Shown here: positions 9,764 to 20,084 of the stretch, one piece after another
Layout of the letters: each line of letters opens with the position of its first letter
Numbering within the stretch: the stretch's first letter is position 1
From: Ectocarpus siliculosus
Lineage: Eukaryota; Sar; Phaeophyceae; Ectocarpales; Ectocarpaceae
NCBI GenBank assembly: GCA_000310025.1
Contig: FN649729.1
Coordinates: 3,722,910 to 3,744,670 of the forward strand
Reading direction: 5' to 3'
Length of the DNA: 21,761 nucleotides
Position numbers and translations under genes: made by a program
The notes under the pieces: generated by a model
What the model saw: the letters and a program-made list of their open reading frames with translations, nothing else
Database searches by the model: none
What the model was told of the DNA's origin: nothing

Positions 9764-12700
9764 CTGGGTTTTCGTCCGTCACGCCAACGGCAGCCGACAG
9801 ACAGAAACAGGCAGCGTTTACGCCAGAGTTGGAGCATGTCCGTTCGTAAGGGCAACGGCAGCCAATTGACTACAACATTGCAGGAATGAGTGTAAACGCG
9901 ACACGTGTTTGTTCATACGGCCAACGGCAGCCCACAGACGAAAACGTCACAAGACGTAAACGCGAGAGAGTTGGAACGTGCATCAACAAACAGCCTCAAG
10001 AATACGTGCAAGATTTTGATGGTGGGGCGCGAACAGGTTTGTTCGGTAGATTCTGCAGCAGCGGTTGATTCTAGAGCTTCCGAAAAATGGTAAGAGGGTG
10101 GTAGATGGCCATGATCTATTGAACATAGGGTTGGCACGTTGGTTTGGAGTCTGTCGGTGTTCTGATTGTGAAGCATGAGCTCGACGGAAAATGATGATGT
10201 TCGAACATTACATCTTGTGATCAGAGGTCATGCCGCTGAAAAGGGGTCGGACTGTGTTATCCAGCGTTGCGCAAAAATGAAAAAAATGAACAGACAAAAA
10301 ACATCGCGGCGACATTCGACGATCAACCCGCTTTCGCGAAAGCTGGGGCTGTTCTTCGGAGTACAGAGCAACGATTCATGCTTGTCACATCTCCACCGAT
10401 AGTTGAGGCGAATGTCTGTCCATCGCACTCAAGCGCGAGCTTCTTCTTGAGCATCAGGTACCAATGATCCACGCCTGGTGCGTGCCAAACGCACGTGCAC
10501 CACATCTCCTCTACTCGCTGGCCGCTTTGATTGTATCGCATGTACAACCCTTTCTCACCGGCAAGATTCTTGAGGATGCAGAGGCCGAAGGGGATATCTT
10601 CCCAGAACAAGCGAGTGTCCACGTTGGGCCCGAACCGACCGGGTGAAAACTTCACGAACGTGGGGAAACAGACAACAACAAAAAACAACACACAAGGCAG
10701 ACAATCAGACTGCTTTAGCAGAGACGGGGAGGGGGGTACTCATAGCCGTGCATGCCGCAAATTGACCTCGCATCCCTACAAAGCCGGGACGGAGCGCTCC
10801 ACCGGGCCAGGCTCTCACATGGCCAAGCGCGAAGCGCCGTGAGGGGGGGGGGGGGGGGGGTACGATCGAGTAACGTGAACGTTGGGTGTAGCGCGCAAAC
10901 GGCAGGTGTGCCGGCGTGTGCGTGTAAGCCGTACAGCAGTACCTCCTTCAGAGGCGTTGGGCAGCCCTTGTAACCGATGTTGGAGCAGAAGATCTGCTTG
11001 AGGGAGCTCGTGTCCGACACGTCTTCGCCGTAGTGCAGCTTCACTCGCTGATCAACAAGTTCCAGGGGAAGCAAGGCAAGCAGCCGTGGAAAGGAGGTTC
11101 ATCATGACGCGGGGATAGAGCCGGGGTCGGGGCAAAGGGACACAGTTACATCGACGGTTTGGGAAGTTCGCTTCAGAGACCTTCAAGTCTCCCACAGCAG
11201 TTGTACACAGCAGATCCGTAAAAACATATATTTCGAGCTAACCCGCAACACGAGGAGGCCGCCGGTACGCACGGGTTAGGGGGGGGTGGTGACGGAGACA
11301 AACTCCTCGATATATTGCCGCGCGTGGAAAAAAATGGGGGTAGCAGGTGTAGACCAACCACTACTGCTGTGCATTCAACACCTGGGCTTGCGGGTGTGTG
11401 GTTGTTGGTAGCTTCAGCATGCAATCCTTGCTGTCTGTGCACCCACTTACTTCTAATCCTTGTGTGGGGGTGAGACGGTACGACTTTTCCGGGCAAGGCG
11501 GAACGGTTATTCCGGTTGAGGTGGTACGGTACGGCTTTTTCCGTACCTGGCCAATCGGGAAAACCGAGGACAGGTCTAGCTGGGGGAACCGCTGGAGGAG
11601 AGCGAGCTTGATCTGTTGCAGCTCGTTGTCGATGGCCGCGAGAGTCTCGGCCGAAAACTCGTCGAAGTTGTCGTCTGCATAGGTAGATAGCGAGAGGCGG
11701 AGGCAACCGCAGCAGGGGCAACAGCGGGGACGGCGTCGGAAACATGGCATTAGCCCTCCTGTACATGGATGCACGGAGTGTATCATTGTCGGGTTCAGAC
11801 GTGTAAACATCGACATGTTGTCTCTCACTGATCACCACAACTAATAGCGGCAGAGGCAACACCCACAACAGCGGCATCGTCAACATCTAAACCCAACTCT
11901 CAGCCAAAACTCGCCGTTCCGTATCCACGGGGCAGCATACCACACCATATTTTCGCTATTTCCGCCAGCGCCAAAAACGCAACAGAGAGGGGAGGATAAA
12001 CCGCAACGCACCCGTACCAACGTAAACAGCATCGACAAACAGGGACATAGGGGTACGCAGAAACTAGAGGCCTGTTAATTGAGGGTGTCGCCCGGCACTG
12101 GAAGGGTAAATATTGCGCCTGCTTCTAGGGGAGGGCGGGCGAGCGGGCGAACGAAAGAAAAACAAGAAAAACAAGCGAGGAAACCAACCGGGAAAAGTCG
12201 CGAATAGACATCCACAAAGAAAAACAACAGAATCCAACAAAAATGATTGGAAAAAATGAAAAACCGAGGGATACAGCAGTGAGGAGGAGTAAAGTCGTAC
12301 TCGACAACGACCGCAACGACATTGGAAAATGGCGACTATGGACAATGGTGACTCACACAACGTCAGTCCCTTCCGCTCCTCCAGCTCCGCCTTGGAGTAA
12401 GTCTTGGTCCCGTCCCAATCCCAGAATATCCCGTAGTACCGAGCTATCGTCATACGGTACGGCACGGTGCGCGGCACGGTATTCGCCACCGAGCGGTTTC
12501 ACCGTAATACCGTCCAGCAGTTTGGGAGTTCCATCCAGAGGCGGGTTGACCGTGCGTGGGGGGGGGCGGAGGGAGAGCACGGGGCGGCCAAAAAGGTAGC
12601 GGTCAGACACGCTTAGTTAGTCGCCGTAAGAGCAGGGGCGGGGTACGAATTTGCTGCTTACCGGCCATTTTACACAATCGATCATTTCAATCTCTTGCAA

Positions 12701-15700
12701 ATGCCCTAATGCCTCCTACTTATCATGGCTCTCAAAACCAGTTTCCCTTCTTAGACTTATTTAATTTAGCTTCTCTCTCGCTGTTTCTTGAACAAGATAG
12801 GACGGGCCGGGGGCGGGCGGGGGGGGGGCGAACGACCGGAATCACAACGATCAAGTGGGTTCGCTCCAACCAGCAGGGACGGCGGGGGTGTCGGGAAGAA
12901 GGAGGTATGCGTCGGGGAACTCGGAGCGCATCCGTGAATGCAGGCAGAAACCGAATGCCACAGTAGTGTAGTAAGAATAGTCATGCTCTTGCAGAACCAT
13001 ACCACCAGTGCACACTGCGTTTCTCTCGGCAACCAAGCGCGAAAACGCCGCAGAGATCAATCCCTACGTTGCCGGGAGACGATGACGCGATCACGATAGC
13101 AAACCGATTGCTCACCACACTGCACACACATTACGTGGCCTTTCTCTCACCAGTGCACCGGGAGCGACATATATCATTCTCAAAATAGCCGAGTGGCATG
13201 AGACCCTCAAAAGGCTGAAAAACGGTCTGTACACCCTCGTTATCCTTCCCACAAACCGCGCCGAGTCCAACCTCACCAGGGTGCAAGATCTGGTTGGACG
13301 GTGTCAGCGTGAGGTTGAGGAAGTTGGGGACCGTTCCGCACGGGATGTCGAACATGGCCTCCACCCTGAGGGCCATCTCGTTCCGCTGCTCCACGGGGTA
13401 GGACGCCACGTAAAGCTTCTTCTTTGGACCTACGACTATAGCCGACTTCCTGCCGTAGTCGAAATCATTATTGTTTCGTCGGGTATGTTGTATACGTCGC
13501 TGTTGGTGTTGTCGTCCTTTTGTTTGGGAACGCTGCGCATACATACGTACGTTGTTGTTTTCGTATTGTTGGGAATGTTAAGCATACGTCGCTGTTGTTG
13601 AATGGTGATGTTGGTAGTGGTTGAAAAACATGAAAGCGTTCATGTAGACACCGGCACAACGGCGGACGCGTGGGGGAAGAACAACACAAATGTGCGAGAG
13701 GAGGAACGGCCATGGGCACCCCAAGTTTTCGCGTCAGGGAGGTACAGACAGCCGAGGGAGAAGAGAGCAAGCGAGACAAGAGAAAAAGGAGGGTAGGAGT
13801 AAAAGTCGGGCAGCCCAATCGCCGCGGAATAAAAGAGAAAACCTTGCGATCATCGACTCGTCCGTACTCGATACCATATCTCCGAATCAACGGGAGGAAG
13901 TACGGTACAAGTGAAATATACACCCGAGCACACGCTCGCTCTCTCGACGGCCAAAAACGAAGACAATATCCCATCCACACAAACAACAAGACAAGATCGA
14001 ACTGTCTTCTTTTTTTTCTTTTCGTACCCGTATTCGTTGATCCTGCAAATCCACGGGATGTTCTGGAGTCCGAAAAGGCACCCCACGCGGTTAACGTGTG
14101 ACCCCATCGAGTGCACGCAAGCCCAGTCGAAGCCGCCCTGGAGATACAACAGTGCGAACGTAAACCGAGGGTGTAAATAGTCAGGGCACCAGGGGATGGC
14201 TTCGTCGTTTCACGACTACGCCGCACCGTTGATCGCGTCTGCTTTATCGAAGGCATGCCGTGGTGTGGCCGAGGGAGGGGGGGGGGCGTTGCATCGCCAC
14301 CGGGAGGTCGGTGGCTGAATGACGACAAGAGAGGCAGCTGCAGCAGCTGCAGCGGCAACAGCAATGGCAAAAAGGGCAAATAAGCACAACTTTTCCCCGA
14401 CAAACATCATGCCAGCGGCAGCAGCAGCGGCTACAACGGCTAACAAGCATGTCGTCCCTCCACAAACAGATTGCTGGTCGAGAGAACCAAGCGTCGGAGG
14501 GTTTTGGATTTCTTTCGCCCCCAGTGTTATTGTCATCACTCACAAAAACAGAAAGCATGCCAGTCGTCTCATCTTCATCTTGTCCCCTATTTTCCTCCTC
14601 TCACCTGTGCGAAGAGTGCACCCACTGCTGCACCGTCGTCCACGAAAGGAGCCACCGCCCGGAGGAGGTCGGGATGGGCGTTGGCGGGCGCCGCAATAAT
14701 CACCACCTGGAGACCAAATACAGCAGTTAGGGCAAGCAGAGCAATCAGGGCATCTAGGGCAAGCAAGGGCGAGGCAAGCGGACGACGGCAGCAGCAGTAT
14801 CTGTCGTACCCAGTATTACAGAGGCGAACACGGTGAGAACAAACCACACCCTATCGTTCGATTCACCGCTTTTCCCGAGAAAGGTTCTCGTGCGACCTCT
14901 TCATTTCCTCCTTAGAAAACGATCGTCGAATCCTATTCCGACAAAAGTTCAATAACGCTTTCGACGCCGAAAAGTAACGCCACTGACGGCCTTCCCTTGT
15001 ACTAGGTTCCAGTGTGAACCTCAAATTAGTTAATCCTAGTGCTCGCAGAACCTTACGGGTGCGCGGTGGCTATTGAGTGAACGGAAAGGGCAGCCAAAGC
15101 GGCTGAAGACGCCCGAAAGCAGCCAACTGGAAGAACACCACATACCGCAACACGCGGACGTAGACCTCCCTCCGATCGGGCCGTCCGATTTCTGCCTTCT
15201 TTTATACGCGCGTCAGTCACTTGACGGCTGTACTCTTCGCACGGCAGCAGCGGTGGCGCTACGACCGGTAGTACCCTATATGCAGGTTCTCTTAAGTAAT
15301 GAGGAAACACATTGAAAATAAAATAGAATCTGCTAAGTATGTTGGGGATGGGGTTGGGGTTGGGGTTTAGGGTCTACGTACCCCCCGCCTGGTCGTAATG
15401 CGAACTAAACTTTCTTTCTTTGCGTACGAGGCAGTCCACGACCGGCCACTCCTGCACACCTACTGCTGTACTGCTGCACCTCTGAGCCCGCGCAGGCCTG
15501 GGACGCGTCCCCGGTTACCAGGTTCAGGGCCCCGGTGATCGTGCCTCGCTTCTCCCAGCTGCTGCCTTCCGTGGACAGGGTGATGGCGTCGCCCCAGCGC
15601 TTGGACTGTCGAGTGAAGACGTTTACCCTAGAGTTGGGAAGTGTTCGCGTTTTGATTGGTCAAAGGCATCCGTGTAAGATGAGCGCGAAAACAGCGTAGG

Positions 15701-17205
15701 AGTGGGATGACGGAACAAGAGTGACAACCCTGTTTTATGTACCGCCACCAACGGATAGATCGCACCCCCCTTGGTCGCTCCGAGGCCGAAAAGGTGGAGC
15801 AACGAACCCGACCGGCATGTACGTACACACGAAGTATCTCTCTGAACAACATTTGCTAGGCCGCTCTGATTCGTTCGCAACCGCTTGGTCGCGGGGCGAT
15901 CGAGCTTCGAATGTTCGATCTCAAATACGGAGTAGTAGAGAGAGGGGCGATCTCGCCGAATGACAGCAAACGGCACCTCCAGGTGGTGGCATTCGCGTGC
16001 CCTCGAGGAGGGGACTTCGCGCGGTCAGTCAAAAAATAAACATTGACCCCGCGTCTTCTGAACGCACTCCAAACGCTTGGTGCTTCAACGCATACCCACC
16101 CATATGGTGATGTGTGCGGCATCGAGAGTTTCAATTCGCATGATGCTGGAGAAACCAGCAGCGACGACGCGAGGGACAGCACCCCGCTAAGACAGAAGCA
16201 GCAAGCCGAACGCGCTTGAATTCTGATAAAATCTCACAATTTGGACGGTAGGTACCTGTTCCGTCATTGAACAAATACTGTCCGAAAACTAGAGAGCCCA
16301 AGGCTGCAGGTTCGAACCTCTGATTCGTTTTGATCACTTGAGTTTTGCACGCCACCCCGTTTCATGTTTGTGTTGCGCGTTACGGGCACCTTGACTAGAG
16401 TGCAAGCCGCCACCAAATCATCCATCTTTGGTAGTCCCCCTCTTGCTTTGTCCGTTGCCAAGCCGCAGAGGGGGGAAACGGCTGCGAGAAGGCGGCGGCA
16501 ACAATTTGTAGATCGCTGGCGTCGATCCCCCCCGTCGTACTCATTCCCCTCCATCTAAATAGTTGAAAGCCTAGACTACATTGTACAAGACGGCCATGGT
16601 GGTTGTGCGTAAGTAGAGAACAATATTACTGCTGCCGTTCGTTGCCGTCAGAGTCCTCCTTTTGACAGGTGGGCAGTGTAGGTCGGAATGCTGTTGGTGT
16701 GTTGGTTGGGGTTGCGTCATGTACAGCACCTTAACCTTGACACGGACTGCAACAGCCGGAGGAGGCGAGAGCAGCAGGAAGCCAACTCCCAAGCGAACAA
16801 CCACAGGCAGGCAGCTGGGTACCACGTGGTAGGCGACGACAACACCTCTCTGTTGCAGCCGCCGGAGAGGCAAGAGCCGGAGGCATCACCAACTCCCAAG
16901 GGAACAACCACAGACAGACACGCAGCCGTATCTAGTATAGTATGCATACCATGTCGTAGATGACGACAACTCTTCTCTGTTGCAACCGCATACGCAAGCA
17001 ACAGAGAAGCAATAAGTAGACAAGAGCTTGTTGTAGGCCTCACTCTCTCTCTCTCTCACCTGATGCCACGAGAAGCCAAGAAACCCGCAGCGACATGGGC
17101 ACCGTTCCCTCCTCCACATATAGTGGCCTGGATGGGCCTCCAGCCTTCCCTTGCCGCGCTCAGGCGCTCCATCTCCGCACTGCTGGTAGCTACGGAGATC
17201 GTCAT
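9606..17205 (-). CDS. Opine (octopine/nopaline) dehydrogenase family protein, ten exons, 3' end unresolved
   Basis: Members of this family use NAD(P)H to join a 2-oxo acid such as pyruvate reductively to the amino group of an amino acid. Substrate cannot be read from sequence. Exons run 17060-17205, 15480-15627, 14605-14706, 14028-14137, 13277-13449, 12357-12443, 11547-11674, 10943-11047, 10559-10649 and 9606-9763. All are GT-AG and every phase agrees, giving 416 codons, close to the family's usual length of about 400. GGGNGAH at residues 31-37 is the dinucleotide-binding loop of the Rossmann domain. GGFDWAC follows at 133-139 and NQILHP at 221-226. The helical C-terminal domain has TRLFWEDIPFG at 345-355. 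His225, Arg346 and Asp351 match the catalytic trio recalled for scallop octopine dehydrogenase (His212, Arg324, Asp329), including the five-residue Arg-Asp spacing. No signal peptide or membrane segment is seen, so it is probably cytosolic. The nine introns average about 706 bp. The last codons are missing. Confidence 0.93.
9782..9981. repeat. Degenerate duplication in dehydrogenase intron 9
   Basis: CCAACGGCAGCC followed by ACAGAC, then TTTACG or GTAAACG and GAGAGTTGGA-like sequence, appears at about 9783-9840 and again at about 9920-9981. A short third copy of CAACGGCAGCC is near 9854. The first copy lies immediately beside the acceptor of exon 10. Confidence 0.6.
10559..10649 (-). CDS. Opine dehydrogenase exon 9 (catalytic Arg and Asp)
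   Basis: The acceptor is GTGAAG and the donor GTGAGA. It encodes residues 334-363 plus one base of Glu364. It carries FSPGRFGPNVDTRLFWED followed by IPFGLCILKNLA, the most diagnostic segment of the family. Arg346 and Asp351 are five residues apart. Confidence 0.95.
10843..10860 (+). repeat. G18 homopolymer in intron 8
   Basis: Eighteen consecutive G on the plus strand. On the gene's own strand this is C18, within intron 8 and about 83 bp from the exon 8 donor. Confidence 0.95.
10943..11047 (-). CDS. Opine dehydrogenase exon 8
   Basis: The exon is 35 codons in phase 0 (299-333) between acceptor ATCAG and donor GTACTG. It contains SSLKQIF and NIGYKGCPTPLKE, which align with the NKGY...CP.P.KE stretch typical of the helical domain. 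The intron begins with a TACTGCTGTA motif that recurs elsewhere in the window. Confidence 0.92.
11547..11674 (-). CDS. Opine dehydrogenase exon 7 (helical domain)
   Basis: The acceptor is ATGCAG and the donor GTACGG. Two bases finish Tyr256, then 42 codons follow (257-298). The segment SAETLAAIDNELQQIKLALL is clearly helical and belongs to the C-terminal all-alpha domain. The exon ends in phase 0 at PIGQ. Confidence 0.92.
12357..12443 (-). CDS. Opine dehydrogenase exon 6 (RYYGIFWDWDG)
   Basis: This is the shortest exon, 87 bp, between acceptor GATAG and the textbook donor GTGAGT. It encodes residues 228-255 starting RYYGIFWDWDG, directly after the HPA segment as in the family. It ends with one base of a Tyr codon finished by exon 7. 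Confidence 0.93.
13277..13449 (-). CDS. Opine dehydrogenase exon 5 (interdomain, catalytic His)
   Basis: The acceptor is CGGCAG and the donor GTGAGG. It encodes residues 170-226: SAIVVGPKK, FDIPCGTVPNFLNLTLTP and SNQILHP. His225 in ILHP is the likely catalytic histidine. One trailing base completes Ala227 with exon 6. Confidence 0.94.
14028..14137 (-). CDS. Opine dehydrogenase exon 4 (GGFDWAC motif)
   Basis: The acceptor is CTCCAG and the donor GTACGA. The exon has 36 codons plus two bases (residues 133-168 and part of Gly169). It includes GGFDWAC and GLQNIPWICRINEYG, conserved landmarks of the family. The donor lies in an A-rich stretch. Confidence 0.93.
14605..14706 (-). CDS. Opine dehydrogenase exon 3 (Rossmann core)
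   Basis: The exon is exactly 34 codons in phase 0 (residues 99-132), between a CTCCAG acceptor and a GTGAGA donor. It encodes VVIIAAPANAHPDLLRAVAP and ends in GALFAQ, which joins seamlessly to GGFDWAC of exon 4. This is the hydrophobic strand and proline-containing turn expected after the second half of a Rossmann fold. Confidence 0.92.
15345..15372 (+). repeat. Short degenerate telomere-like G-rich tract in intron 2
   Basis: GGGGATGGGGTTGGGGTTGG then GGTTTAGGG: mixed TTGGGG and TTTAGGG units, not a clean array. It lies inside dehydrogenase intron 2, in the opposite orientation to the block at 18555. Confidence 0.55.
15480..15627 (-). CDS. Opine dehydrogenase exon 2 (Rossmann strand 2, VNVFTRQ)
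   Basis: The acceptor is CTCTAG and the donor GTGCAG. One leading base completes an Arg codon with exon 1, followed by 49 codons (residues 50-98). VNVFTRQSKRW looks like the second beta strand, which in this fold discriminates between cofactors. The exon ends in phase 0 after SE. Confidence 0.9.
16749..16975. repeat. Two-copy degenerate tandem repeat, about 107 bp, in intron 1
   Basis: CCAACTCCCAAG at 16782 recurs at 16889. The GGAACAACCACAG, GACGACAAC and CTCTGTTGCA segments recur in the same order, with several indels. A third unit begins near 16976. Confidence 0.7.
17060..17205 (-). CDS. Opine dehydrogenase exon 1 (start codon, GGGNGAH loop)
   Basis: The exon starts at the ATG whose first base is 17205 and holds 48 codons plus two bases. 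It ends in ATC AG before a GTGAGA donor. It carries ATICGGGNGAHVAAGF at residues 27-42, a glycine-rich beta-alpha-beta turn. About 25 residues precede the first beta strand, normal for this family. No in-frame stop was found just upstream, so a longer N-terminus is not excluded. Confidence 0.92.
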
Positions 17206-17785
17206 TTTGGTGCGGCGGTTTGCTGCGTGACCAACCCGGGGATGTTGTTTCGTGCTATCGCCAGTTGTTCCTCCTATTGCCTACGCCAAAGGTATAAGCA
17301 GTACCAGACGTTGGAGAGGCTGCACCAGTGCAAGAGAGAGGAGTCGTCGGTGTCGGCGCTGGGCTGGTGCGGACGCGCGGACGCACACAGGCAACGAGGG
17401 ACTGATACACACGTGACTGTGAGGTAACCATACCGGGGGGGGCTACGGTAGACAATATTGCGATGTACGGAGCCCCTGAGGTGAGATGTTATAGGAATGC
17501 CTGGAATGTGCTGTGGATGCTGTGTGTGGTACCATCCCTCCCTTACAACACAGAGTAGCAGGAGCAGCAGAGCAGCAGCTTGCGAAGAAGAAGTCCGTTC
17601 TCAGGCTTTTCCCCCGAACGATTCAACTGCAACCTCGTGTGGATAGGGGATAGGGACTGCCAAACCAAACACGATAATTTAAATCTCCAGCTATCTTCCG
17701 AAGTCTACGGAGCACAGCAGGCGCCGCTCTGCCGCCGTGATCTTGCATCCACACCAGTGCACGCGGGTGTAAAAGCACCACCACC
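17206..17785. promoter_or_regulatory. Divergent intergenic region between the dehydrogenase and the polyQ gene
   Basis: This 580-bp stretch separates two start codons on opposite strands, so it should hold both promoters and both 5' UTRs. I see no clear TATA box at a fitting distance from either start. The call rests on gene arrangement only. Confidence 0.4.
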
Positions 17786-17977
17786 ATGATCGCGGCCACG
17801 CGGTATCCGGCCTTTTCTAGAAACTTTGAGGACGAGCAGGACTACGCCGACGCAGCGGTTTCGGCGGCGAGGAAGGCCAACTCGCTTCCGAGCGGGGTGA
17901 AGCTTGCCCCGATCTTGCGGTGGAAACGGCGGCAGCAGCGGCAGCAGCAGCAGCAGCAGGAAGGGGACGCCAGCTCG
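17786..17977 (+). CDS. First exon of an unknown plus-strand gene, polyQ tail
   Basis: The ATG at 17786 sits in CACCACCATGA, a favourable context, with an in-frame TGA about 50 bases upstream. Sixty-four codons run to a GTAAGG donor at 17978, ending in phase 0. The protein starts MIAATRYPAFSRNFEDEQDY, has an Ala-rich stretch, then WKRRQQRQQQQQQEG encoded by CAG repeats. Unspliced, it would stop at 18001-18003 after nine more codons. No domain is recognised. The gene is divergent from the opine dehydrogenase, with 580 bp between the two start codons. No second exon could be found in the repeat-rich DNA to the right, so the intron may be long or the gene may run past the inverted repeats. Confidence 0.5.
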
Positions 17978-18411
17978 GTAAGGCTTTGTTTGGAAGGGGG
18001 CTAGGGAACATCGGTCCTCATGTCCATGTGTAGCCTTTTGTCGCTCGCTGATAAGTTTTTATCTAGAAGGTTCTGGGTTGTGCTACGGGTGGGTTCAAAG
18101 TCACATCACCGCGTACTACAGGACACCGCATCTACAGCAGTATATACAGCAGTATGTGGTATGCTACAACAGAGATTACACCAGGCGATGTTCCACGAAA
18201 ATACGCGGTTTGAATGTTTCAACGGCATGGATTGGGTACTGCTGTCGTTGCCGCTGCTGCTGCTGCATGTCAGCAGTTCATGGAAAGTAGTTACTGTTTC
18301 CTCTGTGCCATTCTCTGCTGCTTCGAGGCGACTCTTGTCATATCTCTCACAAGAGCAAGGTACGGTACGCCAAGGCACACTTACCGGATCAAGTTGGCGA
18401 CAGGCGCATAA
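17978..18411. other. No gene seen; probable intron of the polyQ gene
   Basis: This follows the GTAAGG donor at 17978. It contains TCTACAGCAGTATATACAGC at 18131-18150 and CTGCTGCTGCTGCATG at 18256-18271. No credible second exon was recognised. Confidence 0.35.
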
Positions 18412-18689
18412 ACGCCAAAGCTGGCGAGATTCTTGTACTCGCCAGTTCAACAATTATTGGGTTGTAGTTGGAGGTAGACACGAAATTTCAGGCACAGCGG
18501 GTTTCCAGCCCTAAGGCTACACCACGGCGCTAGGCCTCGCAAGGTCCAACCCACCCCTAAACCCTAACCCTAACCCTAACCCTAACCCTAACCCTAACCC
18601 TAACCCTAACCCTAGGTTGTTGAAGGTAGTGGGCCTAGGTCGCTGTACCGAGCCACTGGAAGGTGCAAGAATCTCGCCAGCTCTGGCGT
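18412..18689. repeat. Inverted 27-mer bracketing the telomere block
   Basis: The 27-mer at 18412-18438 (core AGCTGGCGAGATTCTTG) is repeated inverted at 18663-18689 with two mismatches. The arms carry small hairpins of their own: CTGGCGAG/CTCGCCAG at 18421-18445 and CGCCAG/CTGGCG at 18675-18688. The telomere repeat lies between them. Confidence 0.85.
18555..18615 (+). repeat. Interstitial telomere repeat, CCCTAA type
   Basis: One CCCTAAA unit, eight perfect CCCTAA units from 18562 to 18609, then CCCTAG. This is the C-rich strand of TTAGGG. The perfection of the units suggests a fairly recent origin. Confidence 0.97.
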
Positions 18690-19560
18690 ATACACGCGCG
18701 GCGTCAAGTTGGAAGGTTCTATCTACTGCTGTAGAACTATTGCACTACATGTACATCTGTAGGTGCCGTGCTTCGTCAAAGGCGATCGAAATCGGCTGGA
18801 GTAGTCTGCAAAATACCCAAACGAGCTCGAACCTCCCGTACGCGTAGCTCATTGGTTGGAACAGCGTTGCGAGGCCTTCTGCAGCCATCATGAGCCTGCC
18901 TCTAAAAAATGATGGCATTTTAGGGATGGGAACACACCACGTTGGAGGCATCGAGGCATCGTCAACGATGTGACCCACATCCATCTCTCTGGCGTGTATA
19001 TTTTAGACCCTGTTTATGGTCGCCAAATCTTTGAAAAAAATCTTCAAATGTTATCAAACATTTGCGCGCGAATATCTGCCAGAGGAACATTTGAGTACCG
19101 TTTTTATGGGCAAACAAATCTTTATCGTGTGGTTTTCTCGAAATGCATCGCACGTGCGGCGGGAATCGTGGTCTACTGCTACCAAACGATTTGTGACAGA
19201 CAAACCACAAATGCGTCATGGAAACTGAATGTAACGAGCTCGCAAAGGGCTCCCCACAACCCTTGATGCACTGAGCTGATGCTGTGCCCGCCAATATGTG
19301 GCGATAGCGCTCCGTGCGTGCGAGAAAAAATGTTCTCGGTGTCAAAAAGAGACCAAAACGTGCGTCAGCGCTTCCCAACGGCAAAAAGTCGGCCGCTTGA
19401 GAGGACATGTGAGTACAAAACTATCCAGCTCTCGTCCTCTAGACCATCGATTCATGTTTTATTTTCTTGGGTGTCTTCTCCATCAACGACTCTCATCCGG
19501 TTGTGCGTGGGTTAGCAGTGGCCGCGCTCAGCCGGCAGGGAGGCACATCGTTGTGCGCGC

Positions 19561-19580
19561 AACGTTGTGGACACAACGTT
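19561..19580. repeat. Perfect 9-bp hairpin at the centre of fold-back element 1
   Basis: AACGTTGTG and CACAACGTT are separated by GA. It lies in the loop between the inner arms. Confidence 0.9.
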
Positions 19581-20084
19581 TTTTTCGGTCTATTTTTTCA
19601 CTTGAATACAGAGGGCTTGTTCCTCCGTCCCAAAAAAGACTTTTTCAACACATCGAGTTCACAGCGACGCGCCTCCCTGCCTGTTGAGTACGTCCACTGC
19701 TGAACCACGCACACCCGGATGAGAGCCGTTGATGGAGAAGACACCCAAGAAAACAAAACATGAACCGATGGTCTAGAGGACGAGAGCTGGATAGTTTTGT
19801 GCTCACCTCTCCTCTCAAGCAGCCGACTTTTTGCCGTTCGGAGACACAAACCACGCTTTCTCCGTGCCCTCCAAACCACCCCTGTCTGTTTGTTTTTTTG
19901 TGCACGCTTGACGAGCTCCCGCCATGTATCAGCCGGCAAAACATTGACACGGTGACTCTAGGGTTGCCCGGATCCCTCTATGAGCTTGCTACGTTGAGTG
20001 TGCGCTGCGCAGTGGTTGGTGTTTAGGACGGAAGGGGCGGTCGGCTACTAATCTCGCCGCTCTTGGGAAACATTTTCGCGACCT

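Noticed and set aside
13468-14403. A 311-codon minus-strand ORF, the longest in the window
   Set aside because: It overlaps dehydrogenase exon 4 in another frame. Its sequence is low-complexity at both ends, and the exon frame carries the conserved family motifs.
16308-16319. AGGTTCGAACCT, resembling a tRNA B box
   Set aside because: It is a 12-bp palindrome. No T-stem, anticodon arm or acceptor stem can be folded around it.
19279-19939. ORFs on opposite strands both encoding KTIQLSSSRPS
   Set aside because: They are the two inverted arms of the fold-back element read from each side, not a conserved protein.
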